Assembly: GCA_028712045.1 (NCBI GenBank)
Contig: JAQTRA010000019.1
Location: 1-14,568, forward strand
Length of the DNA: 14,568 nt
Reading direction: 5' to 3'
DNA from: Candidatus Omnitrophota bacterium
Lineage (GTDB): Bacteria > Omnitrophota > Koll11 > Gygaellales > Profunditerraquicolaceae
Each line of letters begins with the position of its first letter. Positions within the stretch are counted from its first letter, which is position 1. The position numbers and the translations under genes were made by a program. Positions 8,328 through 14,568 of the stretch are shown here, piece by piece. The notes beneath the pieces are model-generated. The model searched no databases, was not told the DNA's origin, and saw only the letters and a list, made by a program, of their open reading frames with translations.

Positions 8328-9623
8328 TTAGCCGGCCTGCTCCTTATATAATTCTCTATTCTTCCAGAGATTAATAAAAAATATACCAAGCAAAACAATT
8401 CCGATTAAAGGTATGCAGTATGCTTTATAGCTCTCGGCCGCATCTAACCCGTTGTTACCTAAAATCTGATTAATTTTTCTAAAAGGGAAAAGCTTTACGA
8501 TTAAATTAAGCGGTAGGAAATTCCCGACTAAAAAATATGAAAAGCCGAAAATTAAATATAAGTATCTCGGGATATTTTTAAAAAGGACAAAGTAAAGACC
8601 CGCTGAATATGCCAAAAGCAATAACGTGCTGTATTCAAACGCGGACATGGGCGACATAGCTATCATTATTATAGAAACAAAAGAAAATTGAATCATTGCA
8701 TCTTCGCCGGAAGTTTTCTTTTCCAAGGCCATTCTGATCAACCAATATATAACGATAATTTGTACTACTGTTATGGCGATAAATGCTATTTTTTCTGCTC
8801 CGGGACTGATTAAGAAAAAATAGTTATTTTCCCTGAACCCCCCGAAAAGTTTATATATAAAACCCTTTAAGGATACATTTTCAAAATGAGTAACACACCA
8901 GGTCCTGCTTCCAAAAGGCCTGGACAACAAAAAAGGCAAATAAAGCAGGCCAATCTGGCTGCCGAAAATCAAATTCGATAAAACCATAATGCTTAAAAGA
9001 CCAAAGATCGAATAATAGAAAACTTTTTTATTTTTAAAGAAAAAATAAAAAATAAATATCGCCGGCAGCATCTTAGTCAGCGTTGCTGCCGCAAAAGAGA
9101 AACCGGCGGCAAAATATTTCCGGTTGATGTACGTAAAAAATCCCAGACAAATAAGGAAAAGCTCCCAAATTTCGACGTTTCTCACATTTAAAATATAAAG
9201 CAGCGGGGAAAAATTCAGCCAGAGAAACAAAAGCATCCAGAATGAAACTTTTCTTTGAATATCTTTGCCAGATCTAAAAACCGACCTGAAACAAAAATAA
9301 AAAGCAAATATTACCAAGAAATAAGAAAATATCAAAAGAGCGATTGAAAATATAAATTTATTGCTATAAAAAAACATAAACGGAGATATTAAAAGAATGA
9401 AAAATGGTCCGTACTGCCGGGGGTTGTCAATTACGAATTCCCCGCTTTGCAAAAATTTTTCCAGCGGAGCAATCTGCTGTATAATCTGGCCCGGAGAACC
9501 CGTAAAAACGGCAGAATATATCCCACTATAAAAGAAATGGGCCGCAGTATACAAAATCAGCATACAGAACGCCAATATCAAATATTTACGTTTTATATTT
9601 AGAATTTCGTCAATTAGAATCAT
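8328..9623 (-). CDS. GT87/DUF2029-like polytopic membrane glycosyltransferase
   Basis: This 431-residue protein has about ten to twelve hydrophobic segments and little soluble sequence. After the first membrane segment (about 14-31) an external loop contains ESGEF-like sequence (LQSGEFVIDNPRQYGPFF, about 58-75), matching the region before YPP-L in DUF2029 proteins. LNVRNVEIWELFLICLGFFTY (about 145-165) and FSFAAATLTKMLPAIFIFYF (about 175-194) match the N-Q-N-like and K-x-x-P elements of that family. MSPMSAFEYSTLLL lies near the C-terminus. The known members (GT87, for example mycobacterial PimE) are GT-C enzymes that take mannose or another sugar from a polyprenyl phosphate on the outer face of the membrane. 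A DPM1-like synthase two genes upstream could supply such a donor. The start at 9623 gives a 14-base overlap with the methyltransferase gene and has TTAAGG just before it. The family assignment is by pattern, not by alignment. Confidence 0.82.
   Translation of the reverse strand: MILIDEILNIKRKYLILAFCMLILYTAAHFFYSGIYSAVFTGSPGQIIQQIAPLEKFLQSGEFVIDNPRQYGPFFILLISPFMFFYSNKFIFSIALLIFSYFLVIFAFYFCFRSVFRSGKDIQRKVSFWMLLFLWLNFSPLLYILNVRNVEIWELFLICLGFFTYINRKYFAAGFSFAAATLTKMLPAIFIFYFFFKNKKVFYYSIFGLLSIMVLSNLIFGSQIGLLYLPFLLSRPFGSRTWCVTHFENVSLKGFIYKLFGGFRENNYFFLISPGAEKIAFIAITVVQIIVIYWLIRMALEKKTSGEDAMIQFSFVSIIMIAMSPMSAFEYSTLLLLAYSAGLYFVLFKNIPRYLYLIFGFSYFLVGNFLPLNLIVKLFPFRKINQILGNNGLDAAESYKAYCIPLIGIVLLGIFFINLWKNRELYKEQAG
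8340..8345 (-). promoter_or_regulatory. Ribosome-binding site fixing the start of the second GT4 gene
   Basis: The coding-strand AAGGAG lies 13 bases before the ATG at 8326, inside the last codons of the GT87-like gene. The spacing is slightly long. It supports the short start over the upstream in-frame ATG at 8398. Confidence 0.6.
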
Positions 9624-10539
9624 TTACCTTAATGCAATAAACCCTCATTATATCTCCGCATCTCAAAAAACCCATTAACGGGGCAATTAACAAACTGGGA
9701 ACTAAAAATATTGCCGCCAACAGCCAGTTATAAAAAGCCGGGAAAAAACCGATCTTTGCATTTTTCTTTATCGAGCTAAATAATACATTATTTCTGTGGT
9801 TAAATAAATTCAAAATGCACTGGAGCAGCGAAAATATGCTTTGGTCTAGAGAAAAATATCTTTCTTTTACTATGCAAAATCCATTGTCAATAAGGATATG
9901 TTTTAGTGATTCCGGAGAAAAATGATAAATATGCCTTGGCAGGTCAAGGCCAAACCATTTTTTCCCGAAAATTTTTGCAATGGGGCTGGCGATATTGGGA
10001 ATCTCTATAATCAGTTTACCGCTATCCTTTAGCAGGCGGTTTGTTTCCTTGATATATTCTCCGGGGTCTTTAACATGTTCAAGGACGTGCCAAAAAGTAA
10101 CCAGATCCCGTGATTTTGGGGCAATTCCCGCATATTTAATTTCACCTAAAAAAACATTCAGGCCTTTTTTTCTCGCATTTTTATAAGCTATCGGGCTTAT
10201 CTGCGTCCCAAACACCTCCCAGCCTCTGGCTTCAAGCATTTTCATGGTTGTGCCCCTGCTAAAACCCACATCAATCATTTTTCCCGTTTTTTTACAGAAA
10301 CAGGTTATTGCTAAAACCCTAAGATACCTGGAAAGCTTCAATATTTTTTCGAAAAAGCTGTTAAAACGTTCGCTTTCTTTATCATCGTAAAAATCTTCCC
10401 GGTAATAATCTTCAAGGGCTTCATCCGGAGGAATTTTATCCAAAAAGATTAACCGGCATTCCTGGCATCTTATCAGCTTCAAATCTATGTAATCTAAATA
10501 TTCTTTAAAAAATTGGCCGCCGCAACTAATGCATTTCAT
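9610..10539 (-). CDS. Zinc-ribbon class I SAM methyltransferase with C-terminal membrane segment
   Basis: This 309-residue protein starts with a zinc-ribbon-like knuckle pair: CISC (Cys3, Cys6) and CQEC (Cys25, Cys28). A connector with DYYREDFYDD follows. The SAM domain has IDVGFSRG at 89-96, which stands where DVGCGxG is expected, then a hydrophobic strand and DLVTFWHVLEHVKDP (about 145-159), the motif common to this family. KDSGKLIIEIPN follows, then LPRHIYHFSPESL, also characteristic of these small-molecule methyltransferases. A hydrophobic segment near 270-290 (LLAAIFLVPSLLIAPLMGF) probably anchors the enzyme to the inner membrane. Proteins of this architecture are frequent in polysaccharide loci and are usually assigned to sugar O-, N- or C-methylation. 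The Cys-to-Phe/Ser change in motif I may be tolerated, since the glycines are mostly kept. No Shine-Dalgarno sequence is visible before its ATG; the leader is AT-rich. Confidence 0.9.
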   Translation of the reverse strand: MKCISCGGQFFKEYLDYIDLKLIRCQECRLIFLDKIPPDEALEDYYREDFYDDKESERFNSFFEKILKLSRYLRVLAITCFCKKTGKMIDVGFSRGTTMKMLEARGWEVFGTQISPIAYKNARKKGLNVFLGEIKYAGIAPKSRDLVTFWHVLEHVKDPGEYIKETNRLLKDSGKLIIEIPNIASPIAKIFGKKWFGLDLPRHIYHFSPESLKHILIDNGFCIVKERYFSLDQSIFSLLQCILNLFNHRNNVLFSSIKKNAKIGFFPAFYNWLLAAIFLVPSLLIAPLMGFLRCGDIMRVYCIKVNDSN

Positions 10540-10564
10540 TTTTTTATATATAAGTTTTTTAAGA

Positions 10565-11968
10565 CTACAATAGTCCTGACTGGATTAAATAACGGATATC
10601 ATAGATTAAATCGCCTTTTAAGATATCCCTGAAAAACCTTCTAAAAATATACCCGGGGCGAAGATAAAATTCCCTAAAGGCTCTTTTATAATATTTCCCG
10701 ATCATCTCCCAACCTAGGTTAGGATGCTTAAATAAAGGCTGGTCTATCTGATGGCAGACATATTTCGACCAGTCTTTACTTAGAATACGGCCGCTTGATT
10801 CAAGCTCTTCGAAATAAGACGTGCCTGGGTAAGGTATGCATATATCAAACTTTGCCGTATCTAAAGGCAATCTTTTGGCAAACTTTACGGTTTTTTTCAT
10901 CGATTCCTCGGTTTCTCCGGAAAGACCGAAGATAAAAAAACCAAAAGTGTCTAAACCCGCCCTATGGGCAAGCTTAACCGCTTTTTCTACCTGCAAAACA
11001 GTTGTTTTTTTATTAATTTTATCAAGCACGCCCTGATCTCCAGTTTCTATTCCGAAGCCCATCTGCCAGCAACCTGCTTTTTTAGCCAAAGTTAAAAATT
11101 CTTTATCTACAAGATTAACCCTTACTCCGTTTATAAGCGACCAGGGAAATTTTAGTTTGCGCTTAATAATTTCAAGGCAAATATCTTTTGCCCGCTGGAT
11201 ATTCTGAGTAAAGCTATCATCCGAAATATGCACCTCTTTAAAACCGCATTTAAGCATATATTCTAATTCATCGGCGACCCGACGGGGGCTCTTAGCTCGG
11301 TACTGTGTGCCGAATATTTTCTTACAGCAAAAATTACATTCAAAGGCGCATCCCCTGCTGGTTTCAATATGCCCGACAGGATTTTTCCGGGAGGAAAGCC
11401 TGGAATTCTTATATTTATTAATTTCGAATAAATCCCAGGCGGGAAACGGCAGCCGGTCCATATCTTGAATCAATTGTCTCTGGCCCGTGAAAACTATATC
11501 TTTTGAATTGTTATCTTTATAGGCTATACCCTTTACCTCCTTTAACGAAAAAGAAGACAGTATTTCACCGATGGTATTATCGCCTTCTCCGATTACTGTA
11601 ATATCAAAATGGTCCTGCAGACCTACCTCAACCGGTAAAACGCTGGCATGTATGCCGCCAATAATAGTTTTTACATCTGGGTATTCCTGTTTTACTATAC
11701 CCATGATTTTTTTAGCTTCATTGTAGCTTGCGGTTACTGCGGTAGTTGCGACTACATCTGGCTTAAAAGTTTTTATTAGGCTGAGTAAATCTTTATAAGT
11801 ATATGGCGCCAGGTCTAGATCAATAATCTTTACATCGTTTTCCTGAACGAGGTTTCCGGCCAAAGTAGCCAAGGTAAGGCTCGGATAATGTGGGGCGCCA
11901 ACCTTAACATTAGTATTTATGTAAACATTGTCTCTCGAAGATGGATTAAAAAAAATGATTTTAGCCAT
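10565..11968 (-). CDS. B12-binding-domain radical SAM protein
   Basis: This 467-residue protein has an N-terminal Rossmann-like domain of the cobalamin-binding type: MAKIIFFNPS, VKIIDLDLAPY (46-56), FKPDVVATTAVTASY (68-82), TIIGGIHASVLP (101-112) and ITVIGEGD (123-130). The classic DxHxxG histidine is not present, as is common in this radical SAM class. The radical SAM domain has CxxxCxxC at 207, 211 and 214 (SRGCAFECNFC), with a fourth Cys at 215. Later come the INGVR strand, GFGIETGDQGVLDKINKKTT and FGFFIFGLSGETEESM, all normal for the family. Relatives carry out C-methylation, ring formation and other radical reactions on unactivated carbons; the substrate cannot be predicted. It lies nine bases after the DPM1-like gene, and its own ribosome-binding site is weak, so coupling to the upstream gene is plausible. 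A sugar- or lipid-modifying role is inference from context. Confidence 0.92.
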   Translation of the reverse strand: MAKIIFFNPSSRDNVYINTNVKVGAPHYPSLTLATLAGNLVQENDVKIIDLDLAPYTYKDLLSLIKTFKPDVVATTAVTASYNEAKKIMGIVKQEYPDVKTIIGGIHASVLPVEVGLQDHFDITVIGEGDNTIGEILSSFSLKEVKGIAYKDNNSKDIVFTGQRQLIQDMDRLPFPAWDLFEINKYKNSRLSSRKNPVGHIETSRGCAFECNFCCKKIFGTQYRAKSPRRVADELEYMLKCGFKEVHISDDSFTQNIQRAKDICLEIIKRKLKFPWSLINGVRVNLVDKEFLTLAKKAGCWQMGFGIETGDQGVLDKINKKTTVLQVEKAVKLAHRAGLDTFGFFIFGLSGETEESMKKTVKFAKRLPLDTAKFDICIPYPGTSYFEELESSGRILSKDWSKYVCHQIDQPLFKHPNLGWEMIGKYYKRAFREFYLRPGYIFRRFFRDILKGDLIYDIRYLIQSGLL

Positions 11969-11977
11969 TTATAGTTT

Positions 11978-12751
11978 CTACAGGAACTGTTTATATTTTT
12001 TTATTTTATTTACATGTAAAAGATATTTAAACATAGTTTTGATTATCCCAAAACCGTAAACCAAGCTTTGACGAAAACTAGTTGAAGATGCATCACTAAA
12101 ATACTTTGTGATTGTCGGGATTTCCTTAAATCTTACTTTCTTTAGAAAAAGCTGAATTATAATTTCGTTATCAAAAATAAACCCATCGGAGTTTAAATCG
12201 TAATTGATCGATTCCAAAGCCTTTCTGCTAAAAGCCCTATAGCCGGTATGAAACTCCGAAAAATATGTGCCAAGCACCAGATTTTCAATTAAGGTCAAAA
12301 ACTTATTGCAGATAAATTTATATCTCGGCATCTTTCCCTGAAGCGGCCCGCCTAAAATCGGATCATATAGCATTCTTGAACCGAACACCACATCGGCCTG
12401 CCCTTCTAAAATAGGCAGAGTAAGATTGGGGATCAAACGGGGATCGTACTGGTTGTCCGGGTGGAGCATAACTATAATATCTGCCCCGTCATTTAATGCC
12501 TGTTTATAGCAGGTTTTCTGGTTTGCCCCATACCCTTTATTTTTGGTATGGGCTATCGTTTTAAGCTTCAATTCCTTGGCTATTTCAATAGTTTTGTCTA
12601 CACTGGCATCATCGACCAAAATTATCTCATCGAATGAATCACAAGGGATTAAACTGCATGTTTGCTTAAGGGTCTTTTCAGCATTATAAGCAGGCATAAC
12701 AATAATGATTTTGGCTTTTTTTGCGTCCTGTGCCGTCATTTTACCGTTCAT
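11978..12751 (-). CDS. DPM1-like GT2 glycosyltransferase (polyprenyl-phosphate sugar synthase candidate)
   Basis: This 257-residue GT-A transferase has a single catalytic domain. IIIVMPAYNAEKTL (15-28) starts the fold, EIILVDDASVDKT (42-54) holds the nucleotide-binding Asp pair 47/48, and NKGYGANQKTCYKQAL (71-86) follows. MLHPDNQYDPR (95-105) stands at the metal-binding position, as in the DPM1/DPG-synthase branch of GT2, and VVFGSRM and FHTGYRAFSR support that branch. Members transfer a sugar from a nucleotide to polyprenyl or dolichyl phosphate on the cytoplasmic face. It lacks the C-terminal membrane helices of some relatives, so it would be peripheral. Pairing with a GT87-like membrane enzyme in the same operon fits a lipid-sugar donor route. 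The ATG at 12751 has GGAG at 12760-12763, eight bases away, and overlaps the previous gene by 11 bases. A second ATG at 12739 is less well placed. A direct oligosaccharide transferase is the alternative. Confidence 0.9.
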   Translation of the reverse strand: MNGKMTAQDAKKAKIIIVMPAYNAEKTLKQTCSLIPCDSFDEIILVDDASVDKTIEIAKELKLKTIAHTKNKGYGANQKTCYKQALNDGADIIVMLHPDNQYDPRLIPNLTLPILEGQADVVFGSRMLYDPILGGPLQGKMPRYKFICNKFLTLIENLVLGTYFSEFHTGYRAFSRKALESINYDLNSDGFIFDNEIIIQLFLKKVRFKEIPTITKYFSDASSTSFRQSLVYGFGIIKTMFKYLLHVNKIKKYKQFL

Positions 12752-13595
12752 AGGCGCTTCTCCAGGGGTAATTAAACATAGTCCTAAATATGTTTTTCAA
12801 GAAACAAACCAGCATTCCTTTTTTTAAATATGATTTTGAAAGCATCAGGTAAAGACTGAAAAACGACCGCCGTTTTAAATAAAAGTAGTTATTTTTTTTT
12901 GGTAAACTGGAAAAAAATTTATTTAATATTTTAATACTATCATTCTCCTGTGCCGTAATATTTGAATGCATATTTTTACCGTGCATACGGTATTTCAACA
13001 GGTAATCCGGCAGCAATACCGCATTGCTTTTGTAAGTTATCCTTATCCATAAATCCCAATCAGCTGAAGTGCTTAATTCGGTATCAAAAACTCCGATCTC
13101 ATCAAATGTTTTTTTCCTTATCAGTGTTGAGCTGGGCGGTCCAATGATATTACCGATCAAAAGCAAGTCTTTTAAAATATCCTTCGAGCTTTGAGCGTTA
13201 CTTTCACCTATTATCCCGCCCTGGCCGTCGATTATATAGAAACGGCAATAAAAAAGACCCGCATCGGGATATTTCTCGGCCTGCTTGACTTGCTCTTCTA
13301 TCTTACCAGACAGCCATAAATCATCATAATCCAATAAAGCAATATATTCCCCATCCGAATTCTTTATGCCGTAGTTGCGGGCAGTAGAAACCCCCCTATT
13401 CTGCGTATGAAGATATTTTATCCTGTTATCAGCCATGGTTGCGATAACTTTAGCTGTGCCATCCGTAGAGCCGTCGTCAACTACGATAATTTCCAGGTTT
13501 TTATAAGACTGATTGATGGCGCTTTCCAGTGATTCTTTAATAAACCTTTCCCCGTTAAAAACCGGGATTATTACGCTAACCTTGGGGTTCGACAT
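12741..13595 (-). CDS. Glycosyltransferase family 2 (GT-A fold)
   Basis: This is a 284-residue GT2 protein. PKVSVIIPVFNGERFI (4-19) opens the Rossmann-like fold, IIVVDDGSTDGT (36-47) holds the nucleotide-binding Asp40/Asp41, and NRGVSTARNYGI (66-77) is the expected next element. YIALLDYDDLW (84-94) supplies the metal-binding D-x-D (Asp89 and Asp91, with Asp92 adjacent). TSADWDLWIRI further on contains the W/D residues usually near the catalytic base. The C-terminal 60 residues are basic and partly hydrophobic. The family covers many inverting transferases of O-antigen and capsule synthesis, and the donor cannot be assigned. An A9 tract within the PKKNN codons (12892-12900) does not break the frame. 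The gene starts five bases after the stop of the fucosyltransferase-like gene, with AGGA about ten bases before the ATG. Confidence 0.92.
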   Translation of the reverse strand: MSNPKVSVIIPVFNGERFIKESLESAINQSYKNLEIIVVDDGSTDGTAKVIATMADNRIKYLHTQNRGVSTARNYGIKNSDGEYIALLDYDDLWLSGKIEEQVKQAEKYPDAGLFYCRFYIIDGQGGIIGESNAQSSKDILKDLLLIGNIIGPPSSTLIRKKTFDEIGVFDTELSTSADWDLWIRITYKSNAVLLPDYLLKYRMHGKNMHSNITAQENDSIKILNKFFSSLPKKNNYFYLKRRSFFSLYLMLSKSYLKKGMLVCFLKNIFRTMFNYPWRSAYER

Positions 13596-13600
13596 ATCGG

Positions 13601-14500
13601 CTACATCCTAAACCACGAAGCAGGGGTTAATTCTTTTATAAATATGTTATCGGTATCCCAGTACCGGGGCGCAATTACAACCTTGGCCGGGCTCTGCGCA
13701 AGCCAGGCCCCCCACCAGCTAAAACTGCTATTGGCGATAATGTGATGCTTGCATAAACTCATCAGGCGTAAATCTTCCTGGTCTTTAACCCCATTATTAT
13801 GTGTAATAAATTTAACCGGATAGTTAATCGAAAAATTTTTCCTGGCCCATTCGGTATCATCCGAAAAAACAAAAAAATAAGGATTTTTGACATTTTCCGC
13901 AATTTTTTGCACCGCAGAGTGGTAATAATCCAAAGAGCAGGCCCCATGAAATTTTACCGCATCTTCGAATTTCTTCTTACCGTCGACGCTTACGCCTAGC
14001 AGGCGCCTTAAGTGGACACATACTGATTCTGATTGGCTTATTTTCTGCGCTATTTCCCTGTTCAGAGGATCCGGCTGATCACGTAAAACGAATTCTTTAC
14101 GGATAAGTCCGGCAGAATCAATAAAATATTGTTCGTTTTGCCAGTATCCGTCAAGACAAACCTGAGCGGGTGTCAATAACAGATTCGGGTCATATTTAAA
14201 ACGTTGCTTTATAGGCTCCTCTACTATGCTGCGGCGGTAATAAGGCTTAAAGAAATAGAGGGCATTATAAATACGCTTCTGGATGCCGGAAAGGTTAAAT
14301 CTTTGCCTTTCTGTTTCCGAAACAAAATTTTCTTTTATATTGAAATGGCCCAGAACATACTTGCTCCCATAACGGTCATTCTTATAACTGGAAACTGCAT
14401 CAAGCTTAAACTCTGTTTTCTTCTTTAAAGCAAGAGTTCTACCGGCAGCATATTGAAAAAGCTGGTTTCCCATACCGCCTTTTAACCTGACAATTACCAT
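13601..14500 (-). CDS. Alpha-1,2-fucosyltransferase-like protein (GT11)
   Basis: This 299-residue protein runs from the ATG at 14500. The start MVIVRLKGGMGNQLFQYAAG is the hallmark N-terminus of bacterial GT11 enzymes. Other family elements are LDGYWQNEQYF (116-126), VCVHLRR (160-166), HGACSLDYY (185-193), FVFSDDTEWAR (210-220) and NSSFSWWGAWLA (257-268). GT11 enzymes move L-fucose from GDP-fucose to a hydroxyl of a galactose or similar sugar, in the cytoplasm when bacterial. The usual HxRRGDY reads HLRRLLG here, so the Gly-Asp after the two arginines is replaced; I recall subgroups with this change, but its effect on activity is unknown. AAGGAAGG at 14505-14512, four bases upstream, supports the ATG over an in-frame TTG at 14530. 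The frame is open upstream to the window edge, so a longer or fused protein is possible. No GDP-fucose synthesis genes are in the window. Confidence 0.92.
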   Translation of the reverse strand: MVIVRLKGGMGNQLFQYAAGRTLALKKKTEFKLDAVSSYKNDRYGSKYVLGHFNIKENFVSETERQRFNLSGIQKRIYNALYFFKPYYRRSIVEEPIKQRFKYDPNLLLTPAQVCLDGYWQNEQYFIDSAGLIRKEFVLRDQPDPLNREIAQKISQSESVCVHLRRLLGVSVDGKKKFEDAVKFHGACSLDYYHSAVQKIAENVKNPYFFVFSDDTEWARKNFSINYPVKFITHNNGVKDQEDLRLMSLCKHHIIANSSFSWWGAWLAQSPAKVVIAPRYWDTDNIFIKELTPASWFRM

Positions 14501-14568
14501 CCGCCCTTCCTTTTTATTCCTGGAAATCAATTCATCACGATAAACTTTTTCCAGGCTTTTGCAAATAA
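14501..14568 (-). other. End of an upstream gene, or in-frame N-terminal extension of the GT11 gene
   Basis: The 68 bases before the GT11 ATG must hold the end of the preceding gene or an extension of GT11, but the frame is ambiguous. In the GT11 frame, 22 codons are open (starting ICKSLEKVYRDEL), and this looks like the last helix of a GT4-type transferase. A second frame gives LFAKAWKKFIVMN and stops with TGA at 14527-14529. A third stops at 14535-14537. Only sequence beyond the edge can decide. Confidence 0.35.
14505..14512 (-). promoter_or_regulatory. Ribosome-binding site fixing the GT11 start
   Basis: The coding-strand sequence AAGGAAGG ends four bases before the ATG at 14500. The alternative in-frame TTG at 14530 has no comparable site, so this supports initiation at 14500. 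Confidence 0.7.

Noticed and set aside
8327..8398. A longer N-terminus for the second GT4 gene, starting at ATG 8398
   Set aside because: The extra 24 codons lie wholly inside the GT87-like gene and do not resemble the family N-terminus. The ATG at 8326 has AAGGAG upstream and begins with the usual GT-B strand.
10561..10577. The inverted repeat at the end of the B12 radical SAM gene as a transcription terminator
   Set aside because: The stem is only seven pairs with a G-U, and it is followed on the coding strand by an A-run rather than a T-run.
12892..12900. A9 tract in the GT2 gene as a phase-variation or programmed frameshift site
   Set aside because: The reading frame is intact on both sides and encodes normal family sequence. 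Nine A bases in Lys/Asn codons are expected in an AT-rich genome.

Overview
The window is a dense, single-strand block of glycan-biosynthesis genes. All thirteen protein genes I can support read on the minus strand, so transcription runs from high to low coordinates. Gaps between genes are at most 29 bases and several neighbours overlap. I see no tRNA, rRNA, mobile element, CRISPR array, convincing promoter or terminator. The block is cut at both ends: a TuaH-like glycosyltransferase runs off the left edge, and an open frame leading into a fucosyltransferase-like gene runs off the right edge. No stretch over 300 bases lacks a gene.

The base composition is moderately AT-rich (about 40% GC by eye). 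The mix of B12-type radical SAM enzymes, FkbM and zinc-ribbon methyltransferases, and GT-C membrane proteins in one surface-polysaccharide operon suggests an uncultured, probably anaerobic, diderm bacterium. Omnitrophota or a similar lineage would fit. This placement is inference only, because no marker gene is present.

In transcription order the genes are: a GT11 alpha-1,2-fucosyltransferase-like protein (14500-13601); a GT2 transferase (13595-12741); a DPM1-like GT2 polyprenyl-phosphate sugar synthase candidate (12751-11978); a B12-binding-domain radical SAM protein (11968-10565); a zinc-ribbon SAM methyltransferase with a membrane tail (10539-9610); a GT87/DUF2029-like membrane transferase (9623-8328); two GT4 transferases (8326-7136 and 7139-6024); a methylthiotransferase-like radical SAM protein without a TRAM domain (6027-4777); an FkbM methyltransferase (4774-3884); an AsnB-type amidotransferase (3864-1978); a polytopic membrane protein with a large extracytoplasmic loop (1948-515); and a partial TuaH-like transferase (488-1).

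Read as a pathway, at least five cytoplasmic transferases would build an oligosaccharide. A DPM1-like enzyme would charge a polyprenyl phosphate with sugar for the GT87-type membrane transferase, and possibly for the second membrane protein, to use outside the membrane. Four or five tailoring enzymes (two radical SAM proteins, two methyltransferases, one amidotransferase) would decorate the product. No sugar-nucleotide synthesis, flippase or export genes are present, so the window is the middle of a larger locus.

The most unusual element is the MiaB-like radical SAM protein. It keeps all six iron-sulfur cysteines of the tRNA methylthiotransferases, lacks the tRNA-binding TRAM domain, and is tightly coupled to a glycosyltransferase and a methyltransferase. 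It is a candidate for sulfur or radical chemistry on a glycan.
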